The position numbers were made by a program, and so were the translations under genes. From Scolanthus callimorphus (lineage: Eukaryota; Cnidaria; Anthozoa; Actiniaria; Edwardsiidae), in assembly GCA_033964015.1 (NCBI GenBank), contig CM066916.1:29963404-30027403 (forward strand): 64,000 nt of DNA. Direction: 5' to 3'. Every line of letters starts with the position of its first letter. The stretch's first letter is position 1. The notes beneath the pieces are model-generated. The model was not told the origin of the DNA and searched no databases. It saw only the letters and a program-made list of their open reading frames with translations. Shown in pieces: positions 9,454 through 24,400 of this stretch.

Positions 9454-12400
9454 ATGTCTTCTTACGGAAGACGACAGAGCGTTACCGGCCCTGGAGCTGT
9501 ATTCCCAGACTACAATGAAGATCCAACATATTTCACCTTCGAGGTGTCTTGGGAAGTCGCCAACAAAGGTACGAACGCTGCGGGAAATTCAGTTCCGTGG
9601 GTGTTACACTTAATACAGTCAATACGTCAATTTGTGGAACGCTAAATGTCGCACGTTTTTAAATGTTCTGTTCATTCAGGTGTCGCTAATTGCTCCTCTG
9701 CATCCTGGAAATTATATTTTATGTGTTATACTCAATAGAAATTAAGCTTATTTTGTTTGACATTAGGAAAATCAGAAAATCTTTTTTATGTTGAGCCCTA
9801 CGTCAACATGTGCATTTGTAGATGCTATCGAGTTATTGTTTGTATTATTTTATTACAGAATTACTCCCGTTTTGTCTGTTTACAATAAGATGGATATATT
9901 TTTCGTTGTGTTATCATATTGCGTTGTGTTTTTGTAATGGAAAAGTCGGTAAGCAGATCTGTGTTATGGCTTGCTTTACATATGTTCTCGGTTGTCTGAT
10001 TCTTTATTGATTGCTCAGTTGACTAATTTGTCGATCAAAATTTCACTCACAAGGTCATAACGTATACTAGGTAACAATTAAAGGCCCATCATCACGAGAG
10101 CCTTTGCAGTCTATTAGCCAACCAGAGCACCTAAACACAATGGATCAATTTGGAAACAAAAGAAAACAGGATTGCATTGATTAATCAGTTCTGTGGGAGC
10201 ATTAGCTCTGTGTATTTTGACTGTCATCTGACATTGTCTGCTACCACTCCTTTTACTGACAAGCATGTGCATAAGCATTACCAAGAAATCTCTGCAATCT
10301 TGTACCCAGAGCTCGTCATCTTTTGGCCAGCCGCAAGATTCAGGGCCCTGGGGAATCATTTTTTTTAAATCCAGATTCTGGGTTTCCAGTTTGAAAGTTT
10401 GTTATGTTTTCTGTATGATTTTGATTTATCACACGCATGCTCACAAATCAGATTCCCCCAGAGCCCTGAATCTCGCCACTGACCAAAAGATGACAGGTTC
10501 TGGGTACAAGATTGTCTTAATATGATTTTGTTGGAGTTTCAATTTTGTTTATGGAATTTTTTGGGGTGTGGCAAGGTGACCAGATTTCACTTTCATACCT
10601 TATTTACACCTTCTTGGCACATAAATTCTATAGAACCCCTTGTGGGTGGTTTATTATATCCTACATGAGCCATGATTGTTATACATAAAAAAGGTACAAA
10701 AAATTGTCAGTTTGACCCCTTTTATGGTAGACGACTCTTTTCCTTCTGTCTGTCTGTCCAGCAAATACATTTTAAAAGAGACCTCTACCAACAGAAAACA
10801 AAATACACCTTAGAAACTCAAAAGTCCAGGAAACCCTAAAAGTCCTGGTTGTGGGGTTTCATATGGAACCCTAGATAGTTTCTTACTAAAATCAATCCAC
10901 TAAAATTCTATGTAAATTACAAAGACCTGCTAAGTAAACAATATTCACAGCTTCCCTTTACCTTTGAAGGTTCTGTTTGCGCCATAGTATGTGTAACTTC
11001 AGAAAAAAGAACATACCCCAACTAGGGAGGGAATCTACCTGAGATTTGACAATTCAAATTTTGAGCTATACAAGCCATTGTACTATACCCCTTGTATGGG
11101 AAATGGGAGATGATTTGAGCCCCCACCCCTCCATGCGCAGGGTCCAACATTACCTTTTTTTCATTAGCCGCCATTGGCAACTAGTTAAAAAATTTCTTGC
11201 CAAAATGCAAAGATTTAGTCACCACATAAACGTGGATCTCAGCTGAACTCAGAAAGATTGGGTGCAATTTGGCAACTAGCTCTAAAATTTTGGTTGCCAA
11301 GCCCTCAAATTTAGTCGCCGTTGGCAACCATATGGTCGCAGTGTCAAGCCCTGATGTGGGGTATGGTTCTATTAAGTAAAATAATATTTGCAGACATCTT
11401 CATTGACAGCACTCTTGTTTCAATTTCTAGTCGGCGGGATCTACACAGTCATCAGATCCAAGGCTGCTACGACTGTGGAAGCAGTCGGTGATAACTATTG
11501 CTTGATGGGTATTTATAACCGTGCCCAATGTAACATGGAAGTAGAGATGACGGAGCCTGAGATGAAGCCAATGAAAGGAGCCATTAAATCCATGAAGGAC
11601 AAAGGAGTACAGGTAAGGTCCTTATTAATAGGGTGGTGAAAGGGAGGCCCCTTCAGTTGCCGACCAATCAGTCTCATGGGCGGTGCAGGACCATATAAAG
11701 CAAGGGGGGGCTCCTTGGTAAGGATATTGTATTGGAAGAGCAAAAACACAAAATACAGTAAATGTCTGAAAATTTGCCGAAAAGTGGGGGGCTCGAGCAC
11801 CCCCTGCCTCCTGGGTCCGCCGCCTATGAGTTGCTGACCAAAGTTGCAGACTATATCACAACATCAGTCAATTAAGCAACAGGCAATGCAATTGTTTTGA
11901 AAGGCTAAAATTGAGAACACAAAACACTGACAACATTCAAAGTGATGAAGATCAGGATACAATATGTTAATCTTGTTGATTCTTGTAGGTGTATTTTGGA
12001 AGATGGCTGATTGAGGGCTACCCGAAGGTATAAAGGATGATGACAGTGATAACAATATATTTGTAATTATATATAACAATTAGTCACCAAAGGCTGCGTG
12101 AATATTGGCAAATAGTCACCAAGACGAAGTCGAGGTGACTATTTGCCGATATTTACAGAGCCTGAGGCAACTAATTGTTTTATTATAATTACTCAAGCGA
12201 CTTTTAAGATTTTTGACAAAAAAAATTGTGTTTAATTTTTTTTTAGTTTCTCGTAATAAAGTGTTGATGTGATCCCCAATGCTTTCAAAGTTATATTCAC
12301 CTATAGGTGAATAGAGCAAAGTATTCCGAATGTCTCGACCAATCAGTGCGTGGAATCGCTTGAGTAAGTATACTAAATATATATATGAACAAATTCAAAA

Positions 12401-15400
12401 TACACGGAATTGAAAATATGGCACAAATTTGAATAACTATTGTTCTGGACTGACAAGCCCATGTTTACTTGGAAACACAATTTAAAGTTGCACTCGCATG
12501 CTTAATTTTTGTACAACCTGTCAAAAAATAAGTCTAATTCTAATCACCAAAAATACATCAAAGTTGACTGGGAATAACCAAAATAACAGTCCAGGTTTGT
12601 TAAATGACCTTTTAACTGTTAAATCAACACAAATCTATAGTGTTTTTATCTATTATCAAGAGGATGGAAATGGATTGCGATTTGAATTATTTGCTTGTCA
12701 GGCAAGCATGCAAATTCCCCGCCTTTAAAGAGAATATGGTAGTCAGTGTATGCCAGGTAAACTCTCAAGCAAAAAAATGACATTTTCACATATAAAAGTA
12801 ACTAAAATTACATTGCCAAAAATTCTTTTTTTGTAACAAAACATGAATTTGGCTTAATTTTAAGACAATTTCTACTTTGATGACAACAGAATGATCACTT
12901 CACAGGATGGTATTATCTGTGTAGAAGAACATTTTGTGGCTAAAAAAGACTGTCAGTTTTTATTTTCATGATACAACATGTTAAACTTTTTTTGCATTTT
13001 TTCCTAAAAAAATACATTAAAATATTTGTCTGTTTTCAGATGTTTTTGTGTGATTTTTTTTATATGTATTTTGTTAAAACTCAGGGTCAGTGCCTAGCGG
13101 TGGATATACACCTCAACGCTCATTATATATCCACCATTATTCACCTCCCCTTCGGGGGATAGTTATCAACTATAATGGATAAAGCTGACTTGTTATTTTT
13201 TCAGTTTTCCTTAGCAACAGGACACTTTAGCATAATGAATTTCTAGACTGCAAATTGACACCAAACATTCTCAGAAACTGATTATTGTAATTTCCTGATT
13301 TAGGTGGTTCTGTTTGACATCGGCTCTGTGTACCACAAACTCAACAAGTGGAAGGCAGATCTTTGGGAAAGCTGTCATATTGGCTTACCTGAGGGAGACA
13401 AAGAAGCTAACGATGCTCTTGTTCTCGGCTGCTTAGTAGCGCAGTTCATTGCTGAGGTATGTTAACATTATATTTACTCACACCCTTTAGAAATAATCCT
13501 TAACTAAATGCTGAGAGGTTTTTAACCCTGAGAATGATCTAAGAAAAATAGTTTTTATGTGTTAGCCATGCAAAAATAATATAGTATTTGTATCCTTTTG
13601 TTTCTTTTTCAAAACCCAAGTGAATAACAACACTTTTTTTTTATATTGGTCCAAAAAAATATTAGAAGAAAAATAATCCTTTACAAAATGCTGAGAGGGT
13701 TTTAACTAAAAGAATGTTCTAAGGAAATAGTTTTATTATGTTTTGATCATGCAAATTAATTATTGATCTTATCCTTTTTGTCTTCTCCAAAACTTATAGC
13801 AAGGAACAAAGACACTTTTTTGATAATTGATCTAAATTATTTTTATGTCATGTGATAATTTATTATTTGTTTTTTAGTTCCGTAGTCGTTTTAATCCCGA
13901 CATCCCTGTTGTGGCCCATTTCCATGAATGGCAAGCTGGGGTGGATTGCTAATGTTGAGAACAAGGAAGGTGAATGTTGCCACTGTCTTCACTACTCACG
14001 CAACCTTGCTGGGCCGATATCTGTGCGCTGCTAATGTGGATTTCTACAACAATTTAGAAAGGGTATGTACAGTAGCTCAGTGGGGAGATTCAGGTCAAGT
14101 GCAGACACACTCCCCTTTGCAATACAAAAATGGTTTAAGGGTGCGTTTACCTATCTTTTGAACCCTTGCTAGGGAAACTTGTAAGTCCTGCAAAAAAATC
14201 ACTTTTCAAGGAAAATCTTTGAAATTTTCAGGACAGATTTCCAATCGAACGAGATGTCAATTTCAATGTCGTTATCACGTGACATCATTGTGATGTCATT
14301 GCTACAGAAAAATTGCTTCTCATTCTCCATACTTGCAAAAATTTGCATTTTGGTGAATGTTTCAATAAGCTCCATACCCACAGACTCACGGAATCGGGCT
14401 GATAAAAAATAATGTCATAATGTCTACGTTCTAGCACCTCTATTGACAAATCTGGCTCCTCACTTTTCAAGAACCTTGATCTGCTAGAATGAAGCTAGAA
14501 TGTTCCATGCCACTTTCCTCAGCGTTACATGTGTTTGTTGATGTTTACTTATTTTTGTTTCTTTTTTGTTTTCAGTTTAATGTTGATCAGGTGAGTGAGG
14601 CTTATTGATGTGATGCATTTTTTAATTAAAATATATTTGCGATTTGAAATTTGATGCATTTTCAGTTGGAAAATGTGTCGAGCTTTTGGTTGATATGTTT
14701 AATTAATGGAGCCTATGTAAGTTGCTGGTTGATTTGATTGAAGACTCAATTACTACTAATTGTGTTCAACCCTGGAGATTTTCGCGTAGGTTTAAGTTTC
14801 ACCGTTTTGTCAAGAAGTTGTCCTGTTTCTCGCTCGCTGATTGGCCATTACTTTTCAGCCAATCAGAGTGCGACTACTTCTCGACAAAACATGCATGTTT
14901 GAAATGTAAATCTACGCGAAAAAATTGTCACGCTTCAGGGATCAATGCAAATGATAGTATTACACACGGTCCACGGAGGGGAAGGTGGTTGGGGGACTGA
15001 AGCCCTCCTTTTTTGACAAATTTTCATACATTATCAGCCCCCCATTTTGGTGACAGACAGACAGACGGTGTTTATTTAGAGAGCCGTATACGATGTGTAC
15101 ATAGGCGTAGCCTCTAGATAATTATATAAAAGGAAATTAAATTGGCCAGGTTTGCCTTAAGGCGAAGCAATCATAGATATATTTGTCTATTATGCTTTTG
15201 TTGTTTTTAGGTGAAATTAATACATTCTTTCTTATAAGCCCCTCCCCCCCCACTTCAAAGTGAGCTTCAAAGTGAGCTGTTCAATGGGAACCACCACATG
15301 CTCTAAATTGGGTGGCAACAACATGTAAACACTGTTAGCCAATTTGGTCTATTGACTAATTAATGTCAGGAAATTAAAGTTTAGAATAGACCTTGTGCAC

Positions 15401-18400
15401 AGTACATTTAAGGTCTTACTCTGCCTTGCCAGGAAGCTGGTGACCGTCAAATCTACCATCGGTACTGCCTGGAGAGGGCTGCCACACACGCTGCTCATGT
15501 GTTTACTACAGTGTCTAGGATAACAGCAGATGAGGCTGAGCATCTACTGAAGAGAAAAGCTGGTACTATATCTTCTTAGACAGTTAAAAGCGTTGCATCG
15601 CGACCCACGTTTTCAAAATCATCAAATTATGTTTGGATTTTTGACTTTGCTGTTCCGCCAATCAAACTATCTGAGCCAATGAAACTCTTGCCCTGTTTCG
15701 CCTAATGCAGTCAACTGGCTTCCCTCTGAACTCAAACCAGACAACGTCGCGACAGAAAGCCAGGCGACTGAACTAGGTGAAACAGTGCAAACAATTAACA
15801 GCGACAAGATTTCTATTATGGCGACCAAACTTCACTTCTCCATCATCATCATCCCCTCTGATCTCTGGAGGCTTAGCTCCTTAGGGCGGGTCTACTGTTT
15901 CCTGTATTGTAGAACTTCCTACTGGTAAATTTCAAATTTCAGGAAAACAGTGTTTACATATGATTTTTCCCCTACACATTTACAGATTTAGTTCTACCAA
16001 ATGGACTTAATGTTGTCAAATACACGTGAGTACAGTCACCCAAGATATTAAAATTGACAATGAAAGGGAAAGCCCTAGTAGTATTAAGATCTGCAGTATT
16101 GATTATATTGTGTGTTCTATTTCAGAGCACTCCATGAATTTCAAAATCTACATGCGAAATCCAAAGACAAGATAAACGACTTTGTCCGAGGACATTTTTA
16201 TGGGTAAGATATGAAAAACTAAGATATTTTTTCTCCTTTTTATTTTTTCCGGTTACATTAGTTGGCAATTAACTTCATATTTTTACTTCCTTTTTGCAGC
16301 CATTTTGACTTTGATTTAGAAAAGACTCTCTACTTCTTCTCTGCCGGGAGGTAGGTAATGTGCAATATCACTAATGTACTAAAACGTGCGCTCTGTTTGA
16401 TCCGCAGGCCGTGTGTTAGTCTCCCCGCAGGCTCTCTTTGTTTGTCGTGTAGAGCATGCCGGGAATATGGGCTTGCTTGTAGCTTGCGCGCGCTCATCTG
16501 TATGGGATTCCTGTACACTCTCGTTTTTGTGGGGTTCCTGTGGACTCTGTATGTACATGTACACGAAAGCCTTCAAAAAAGCTCCTCTTGCCACAGGAAA
16601 CCCGCCGCATTTGTAGAGGGCGCTCGTCCGCCCGCGCGCGCCTAATAAAGAAAGCAATTCGGAAACGAAAACTTCACCAGAAACAAAGAGAGCCTATGGG
16701 GCAGGCTAGCCGTGTGTGATTAGAGTACGCGCGCACGATGGGAGTAATATTAACGCACGCACGCTACCACAACCCATTCTTGCACGTAGAGCTCACGCCT
16801 GGCGACCTCGTGGGGAAGCTGTGGTAACAATCATTAGTGCATGCGCGAGATTTGATACAGAGCTGTCGAGCGAGAAACAACTTTGCGCATGCCCCAACGC
16901 TCAATATCACTGAGTCAATCAAGACAGTGAAGGCCCTCGAATGCCTCTTACCAGAGCCAACCACTTGATTTGACGACCGGGGAGCTCTTGGTACAAAAAA
17001 CTGATTAGAAATGCGCGCTGTTTGGACTTTTCATGGTGAGAAAAATCGTTGTTTTTGTATAAAACAAATAGATCTCATTTTTCTGTGCGTCAGTGCTATA
17101 ATAGATGCACAAATGACGTCATAGCGCGTTTAATGGACAACAAACCAGCTAGTAGGCTGGACTGTTGAGTAACGTCATCTCGAACTTAAAGGAGTCACGG
17201 AGTCACGATATTAGCACACTTTTAATGATGTAAAAAAACATTGAAATAACTGATGGATAGCCAAAATACTAGTCTAGGTTTGTCAAAACGCCCTCTAACC
17301 ACAAAGTGATCATGATTGAAGGCTTCATGGACCTATTACAGACCGGATGGAAACGGATTGCAACCCTGGGTGTTTGAAATGTCGTTGGGATGAAGAGTTT
17401 TCAAAGTTTGAAGTTACATCAAAAATTTGTATCAAAAATGGATAAAACTTACCGATAAGTTTGCCGATAAAACTTACCTACATTACTTATTAGGCTAATA
17501 TCAAGTGATTTGGGGATGATTACATACAAATTTAGAGCCGCCATTTACGAATTTATTCAAATCACCGTGACACAGCCCCTTTAAAATCACGATTATCATT
17601 AATTTTGAAATAGCCTGCAAAATTCCGATTATCGTCATCAGACATGATAATGATGTTCTTGTGCTTTGTTTCTAGATATGAATATTTTAACAAAGGAGCG
17701 GATCTGTTCCTGGAATCCTTGGCCAGACTCAATTACGAGCTAAAGGTATAACATGGTGATTATCACGCGTGCTCTATTGCGCCGATAAAGTCATAGAAAG
17801 TTGTGCTCTAATGCTTAAATGAAATATACATGATAACATTTCTGTTCCATTTTAGTGCACCAATTCAGATACAACTGTAGTGGCGTTCTTGATCTTCCCA
17901 ACCAAAACTAATAACTTCAACGTGGATTCACTCAGAGGTCAAGCAGTAACAAAACAGCTCAAGTAAGTAAGGCAGAGAAGACTTTCCAGCCCCTAAAACC
18001 TGGTTCTCACTTGAACACAAGCGCAGACGCAAGCGCAAGGATATCAAACTCCTACATTTCCCTTGTGGTTTACACTAGAACGCAAGCGCAGACGCAAGCA
18101 CAAGGATATCAAACTCATACATTTTCCTTGTGGTTTACACTAGAACGCAAGCGCAGACACAAGCACAAGGATATCAAACTCACACATTTCCCTTTTGTGG
18201 TTTACACTAGAATGCAAGCGCAGACACAATCACAAGGATATCAAACTCATACATATCCCTTTTGTGTTTCACACTAGAATGCAAGCGCAGACGCAAGCAC
18301 AAGGATATCAAACTCATACATATCCCTTTTGTGTTTCACACTAGAATGCAAGCGCAGACGCAAGCACAAGGATATCAAACTCATACATATCCCTTTTGTG

Positions 18401-21400
18401 TTTCACACTAGAATGCAAGCGCAGACGCAAGCACAAGGATATCAAACTCATACATATCCCTTTTGTGTTTCGCTCTAGAACGCAAGCGCAGACGCAAGCG
18501 CAAGGATATCAAACTCATACATTTCCCTTGTGTGGTTCACACTAGAACGCAAGCGCAGACGCAAGCACAAGAAAATCGAGACATCGCGTTTCCTTGCGCT
18601 TGTTCTTGTGTCTAGTGTAAATCAAGCGAACACAAGCGCAAGCAATTGCCTTGCGCTTGCGTCCTGCGCTTGCGTTCCAGTGAGAACCAGCCTTAAAGCC
18701 CTGGCTCTAGGACACATGTAGCTCCGTAGCGCGCAACATTGTAGCGGAACACACGTTTCCTTCGTTTTTTTTCCTCCAAATTACCCACGCGAGAAGCATT
18801 GTTGCGCGCGACGAATTTTGTAGTCGGGACACAAAAAATGTTTCTTCACAAAACAAGAAACATTTTGTGCTTCCGAGACAATCCGAGACACGCGTGCGAT
18901 GCACTGATGAAATGCCTTGAAATCAGGTTTAAGTGTCCCCAAATAATAGCAGTCCTTCGAGCCTTATATACTAATACCAGTGCATTCATCAAAGGCTCGA
19001 CTAAGCTGTTTGACACCAAGGCCGGATGCAGACAAGGGGCCATGGAGTCTCCGACTCTTTTCAATGTGTACATGGACTTCGTCGTTAGGATAGCCCGCCA
19101 CGAGGTTCTAAGGCTATACCCTGAAACTGGTTTCAGTTTTAAGTATTGTATTCCCAATGAGGTTTCTCCACGGGAACTCCGGAGAAAATCAAAAGCAAGA
19201 GGTGAGAGCAGAATAACGGAACTGTTATATGCTGACGATCAAGCTATATTTGCAGACTCTATCGAGGAGCTGCAAACAATCCTCAATATATACGATCAGA
19301 CTTTCACCCGCTTTGGCCTTCAAATGTCATACTCAAAAACTGAAACGATGGCTTTCAACGTAGAAGAGGATGTTCAGAACAGAGATACCCTCCTTCAAGT
19401 AAATAACATCAAAATAAAAAACGTTAGAAGCTTCAGATATCTGGGATATACAGTCACTAACACAAATGATAATGCTAAGTCGCTTGGCCTGAGAATTGGC
19501 TCGGCATTCGAAAAATGGAATGACCTCAAGCATGTCCTGACAGATCATAACATAACGATGTCAACCAGAGCTAAGTTTCTGAATGCATGCGTTCGCTCCA
19601 GACTTCTCTATAGCGTGCAGATATGGCCGTTGACAGAGAAAGAGCAGACGAAGATTGAAAGTGTATGGCATGGATTTTTGAGACGGATGGTGAAGGGGGG
19701 ATACAAGAGAATAAAGGACGACAGTAATGAGGAGGTTGAAGATGATAAGGGATGGCGTTTCAAGCTATCTAACGCGGATCTACGGCGCATTACCGGTACC
19801 CGGCCAATAAGGACATTCTGCGTCCAACAGCACTTGAAGTACCTGGCCCACATATGTAGAATGGACAATGGTGATGTCAGAAAACAAATACTTTTTGACG
19901 AACGTGCTCCAAAATGGACTAACCTAGAGAAATATGTTCAAATGGATGCACAACAGATCAGGAGAATAATGATGGACAGGACAAGGTTCCTGTGTCTATT
20001 AGATACAATAGACACGCCCTAGTGGAGACAAATCTCCAGAAAAGGGAACAAGAAGAAGAAGAAGAAGATGTTTCCTAGTTTAGCCACTCGGGGAAACATG
20101 CAGGACATAAGTGTTGCGCGCTACATGTGTCCTAGTTTAGCCGTTGCTTAAGAGCAGATACCTCCTCGTCAGCCAATCACAAGCCAAGTAAAATCACTAT
20201 CACTCATTGAACACGTGACTAGTCTCTTTGTAAGCAAACTACAATCACGGCATCACGCGGTGAGCACGTGATCACTTAATACACAGCTGCGTTTAGTTAA
20301 AATACGCGACCAACGAGAAAAGAAAGAAAACGCAAATATTTTTCGACACTCGCCTTAAACCCACGCTATTGCTAATAACTGGAGTTAACTGTAGGTGGGA
20401 CAACTATAAAAATGATTTTTGTATGAAATATAAGCAATTATATTTTTTCTCTTCAGGGAGACAGTAGCTGAAATACAAGACAAAGTTGGAAAGAGGATTT
20501 ATGAGACATGTGTCAAGTAAGGCAGATATCATTCTCATCTAGCCATTTCAACCAATTACGTCCTGATTTGCCTAGCGCAGGGGAAGAACACAAAAGAAAT
20601 CCTCATCGGCATCGAAAAATGAAAATGCGAAAATTGTATTTCTTTTGTTTATTCCCCTGAGCCTTGTATCCAAGTAAGAATTTTAAAATATCGAAATTCG
20701 TCTAGTAACTTTCGCGACACTGACGTTTGCGGTCCTATTTTTTCTCCGGCTTTCATAGCGGAGCTCCTTAGCGGCCGAAGGCCGCAGAGCGGAGCACCAT
20801 AGGTATCGCAGGTGGAATACAATAGCTCCAAGAAGAACTCAGGTATACGATCGACTTCGTTTTTCATGGTTCAGCGGTATTCCCATGTATCGCGGGCGCG
20901 TGCGGGCGGCCGTGCGTGTCTGCCACCACAGTAAACCAAGACCCTTCTCCATTTATTTTAATATTTCGGGAAGTGAAGACAACCAAACTTGGGTGAATTT
21001 ATGACGGTAACACAGAAACATATGTCACCGGGAGCTCCGCTTTTAGCCAGTGGCTAAATCTATATATTAAACATAAACTAAAGCGACAGTCAAATCATCA
21101 CAACAAACACTTCGCAACCACAAACACAGGGCTCGTACGCGTCCTGAATTTTCATTTCCTTCCTGGAAAGTCCTGGATTTTTAAGGAAGATGCTGGAAAA
21201 TTCCTGGAAAAATGTTTCTCTCAAATGTGGTTGAATCAGTCAGTCTCGTGAATCTGATTTTGGGCTGCAAATTATGACATTCTTCAGTATGTTTTTTGGG
21301 GGGAGAGGGGGCATTTCTACCCAATAAAAACTCCTGGAAAATAACTAAAGACTTCTGGAAAATCCTGGATTTTTGCCATCCAGAAAGCGTACGAACCCTG

Positions 21401-24400
21401 AAACATCACTCCGAGGGTTTTGCAAAAGCTACCAGGGCCCAGTTCCTGAAATGTTGGAATAGTCCTGTTTCGAATTCTCTAATCTACCGCTGAATAGGCA
21501 TCAAAGGCGCATAAATACAGTGGGAGCCTCGATTTTGAACCCGAAAGTAGCGAATACCAACGAGTCCAAAACGTTTTGTCTATTGTCTCCATTCAAGCTT
21601 CATCAGTTTCTCGTCTGTATTCACAACTTTTTCTACTTCAAACTGAGGCTCCTTCTCTATTTATGCGCCGTCGATTCCTATTCAGCGGTAGAGTAGAGAA
21701 TTCGAAACTGGACTATTGATAAAGTTATCCACGGATAAAAGTTATCTGTTGTATAGGATTTGTTCAGGATTTATCAGTTGGTTAAGCGTTCATCTACTGA
21801 TAACTCTCATCTGACATTCTAGGAACCGTCCCCAGTTTGCTTGGATGTTGAATTCAGGGAACGTTTTAAAAACACAATTTTAAATTTGTCGGCGCAGAGT
21901 TCACATAATAAGGATGAAGCCAAAGTAACCAGTCCGATTAAATGACAAATGCGTAACTAGAGAGTGGAGATAAGGAATTAACCTTGTGTGAAAGCTAACG
22001 TGCTAATGAAATGGTCGCATGTGTGCTGAGCGTTAGCCCTAGTAAGCGGAGAAAGAGAAACAATCTCTGACCCCGTGAGGGATTCGAACCCACGACCTTC
22101 AGAATTGTACATCCGATGCTTTACCAGCTGAGCTATCCAGGTCAGACTGGGAGCAGGTCGGGGTATATTAGATGTTATGGTCGCGGTAATGAAGTGAATA
22201 TATGTATAATGCGTAATTAATGCGTAACTAGTGTTGTATGCTTAACTAGTGTTGTATTTCTAGGGGTAAAATTCCAACCGGCGACACACTCCTTCTTCCA
22301 GACGACATTGTCAAGCTCAAGAGATGTGTACTTGGAGCTCAGGTATAAACTTAATAATCATGATAATAAAATAGAAGGTGGTACCACACGAAGAAGGAAC
22401 CGATATAATGTGTCACTTAATCGCAAAGGAAATATTTATTTTTCGGCTGAGGCAGATAACACACAGGGGCACCAAACGATCATATTTTTCGGTAAAATAT
22501 CTGTTCGGATGGCTCGTATGTAGATTATAAGATCCCCATGGATGTTTCGAATTGCACAAAGTGAAATTTCACTACTTTTGGGGTATTTTTGCCGTGAAAA
22601 AGATCACCTAGAATTTTCGGATAGCGTTTTTCTCCTGGCATTTTCGGAAGACTTGATTTCAATCCCTAAAATTTTCGCTTCCCATAAGTTTTAGCTACGA
22701 AATCAGAACAGATACAAAATTTGTAGGGATTAGAAATACTCAATTTGCAGTCATTTGTATACTCAGCAATGACTTGTAATGACATTTTTAGCTATTTTAC
22801 ATCAGTGTCTCGTTGGGGTGCCCCTGAACACAGACCTCGGTTTTCCAACTCATGATGTCATGCTCAACCTCATCCAATAATTGCTTATTATCATTTTCTC
22901 CGCCAGCACCCTGAGATGCCACCTGTTGTAACACACAACGTGGTTAATGACGGAGCGGATCCAATCCTCTGCCATGTTCGCAGAATTCAACTCTTCAATA
23001 CTCACCATGACAGAGTCAAGGTAATTGCGTTCGTACTCTTGCTGTTGTTGATGAACAACAACAACCAAAGGTTGAGATTTATGTTAAACGCCGTGGAAAA
23101 ATGTTGTTTTGCTGACGTTTCGAGCGTTGCTGTTGTTGCTTTAAGACCCTTTGTTCGATGGGTCAGCGTGATAATGTTATGTTGTTTTTGTTGTGTTAAT
23201 CTTATACGGTAAGAAACCTAAAATAACACTAATGTTTTACTTTTCTATCACTACATATCACTTAAACCTGTTTTAGACTAAAGGATGGATCGAACTTCCA
23301 TGAGATTTTCCACTGTATGCATTGCTACGCGACCTCAAAATTCAATGTTGCGATGGGCGATTGGCGATTTTTAGCCGTCAATCAAACCAAAGCGCTGGAT
23401 TCGGCTGCTTTACTGGATCGATATTGATTGCAAAATAACCAAAAATGGTTTTAAGCTATCCTTTGGCTTCTCTTGCCTAGAATGCAGCAAAACTGGAAGT
23501 CGAGAGTTTGTTTTCTCTTGCTATAATCACCTACCGGTGAAAGCCATTTAGCAGCAATTTGGAAAGCCTTTCAGCGGTTGATTAGGAAACCATTTATCGG
23601 ACTTGTGAAGCCAGTTGGCAAGGATAACCGACAAAAAAGCCCCCAAACGTACGTCTCCGATCTTTTTCCAGATCATTTTTCATCCCGAGTTCTTATCTAC
23701 TATCAATCCACTCTTGCCGATGGAGTACAGTGACTTTGTGCGTGGATGTCATCTTGGTGTGTTCGCATCTTATTACGAACCTTGGGGTTACACACCAGGT
23801 AAGACTCAGGTTCTTTGTGCTTTAAGAAAATCTTAGTTGAGATGTTTTGTGACATGCTCACGTGCAATTGATGGTTTCCATGGCAGCGGAGTGCACAGTA
23901 ATGGGTATCCCGTCCATCACCACTAACCTGTCCGGGTTTGGTCGGTTCATGGCCGAGCAAGTGTGTGACCCCACCTCGTACGGTATCTATATCGTGGACA
24001 GGCGCGCCAAGTCGGCTGAGGATTCTATACAAGAGCTCGCAAAGGTACAGGACGAACGAATACAGCCGAGCGGTTTCCTTTGTTATGACAGCGCGCGCGG
24101 TGCTTGTGTAAGCCATGTTAGCAACTATGGGTTTCCTGTGGCACCGCGCGCAAAATGGCGGAAATGGACGATTCCAGCTATAACGCACGCGCGCGATGCA
24201 TGTCGGTAGATGTGGGACATTTTTCGAACAAACTGTTAAAAAGGCGCGCGCTGCATTCTGGTAGTTGTTGGACATGGCTTGGTCATTTCTGAACAAAGAA
24301 GAGCGCGCTCGCTTATAGCTGGAATCGTCCATTTAGGGCGGGCACTGGCTGTAGTTTGGGGCCCATTTTACAGCGCGTGCGTGTGTTGATGTTAAGAGCT

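Noticed and set aside
13928..14161. Programmed ribosomal frameshift in glycogen synthase exon 5
   Set aside because: No slippery heptamer or downstream structure is evident, and the family does not use frameshifting; a missing base is simpler.
22067..22146. Functional tRNA gene on the - strand
   Set aside because: The anticodon loop has eight bases and no proper U33, the acceptor stem has a mismatch, and a SINE-like body follows.
23703..24332. 209-codon open frame on the - strand
   Set aside because: It is antisense to glycogen synthase exons 16-17 and an inverted repeat; the sense frame is well supported.
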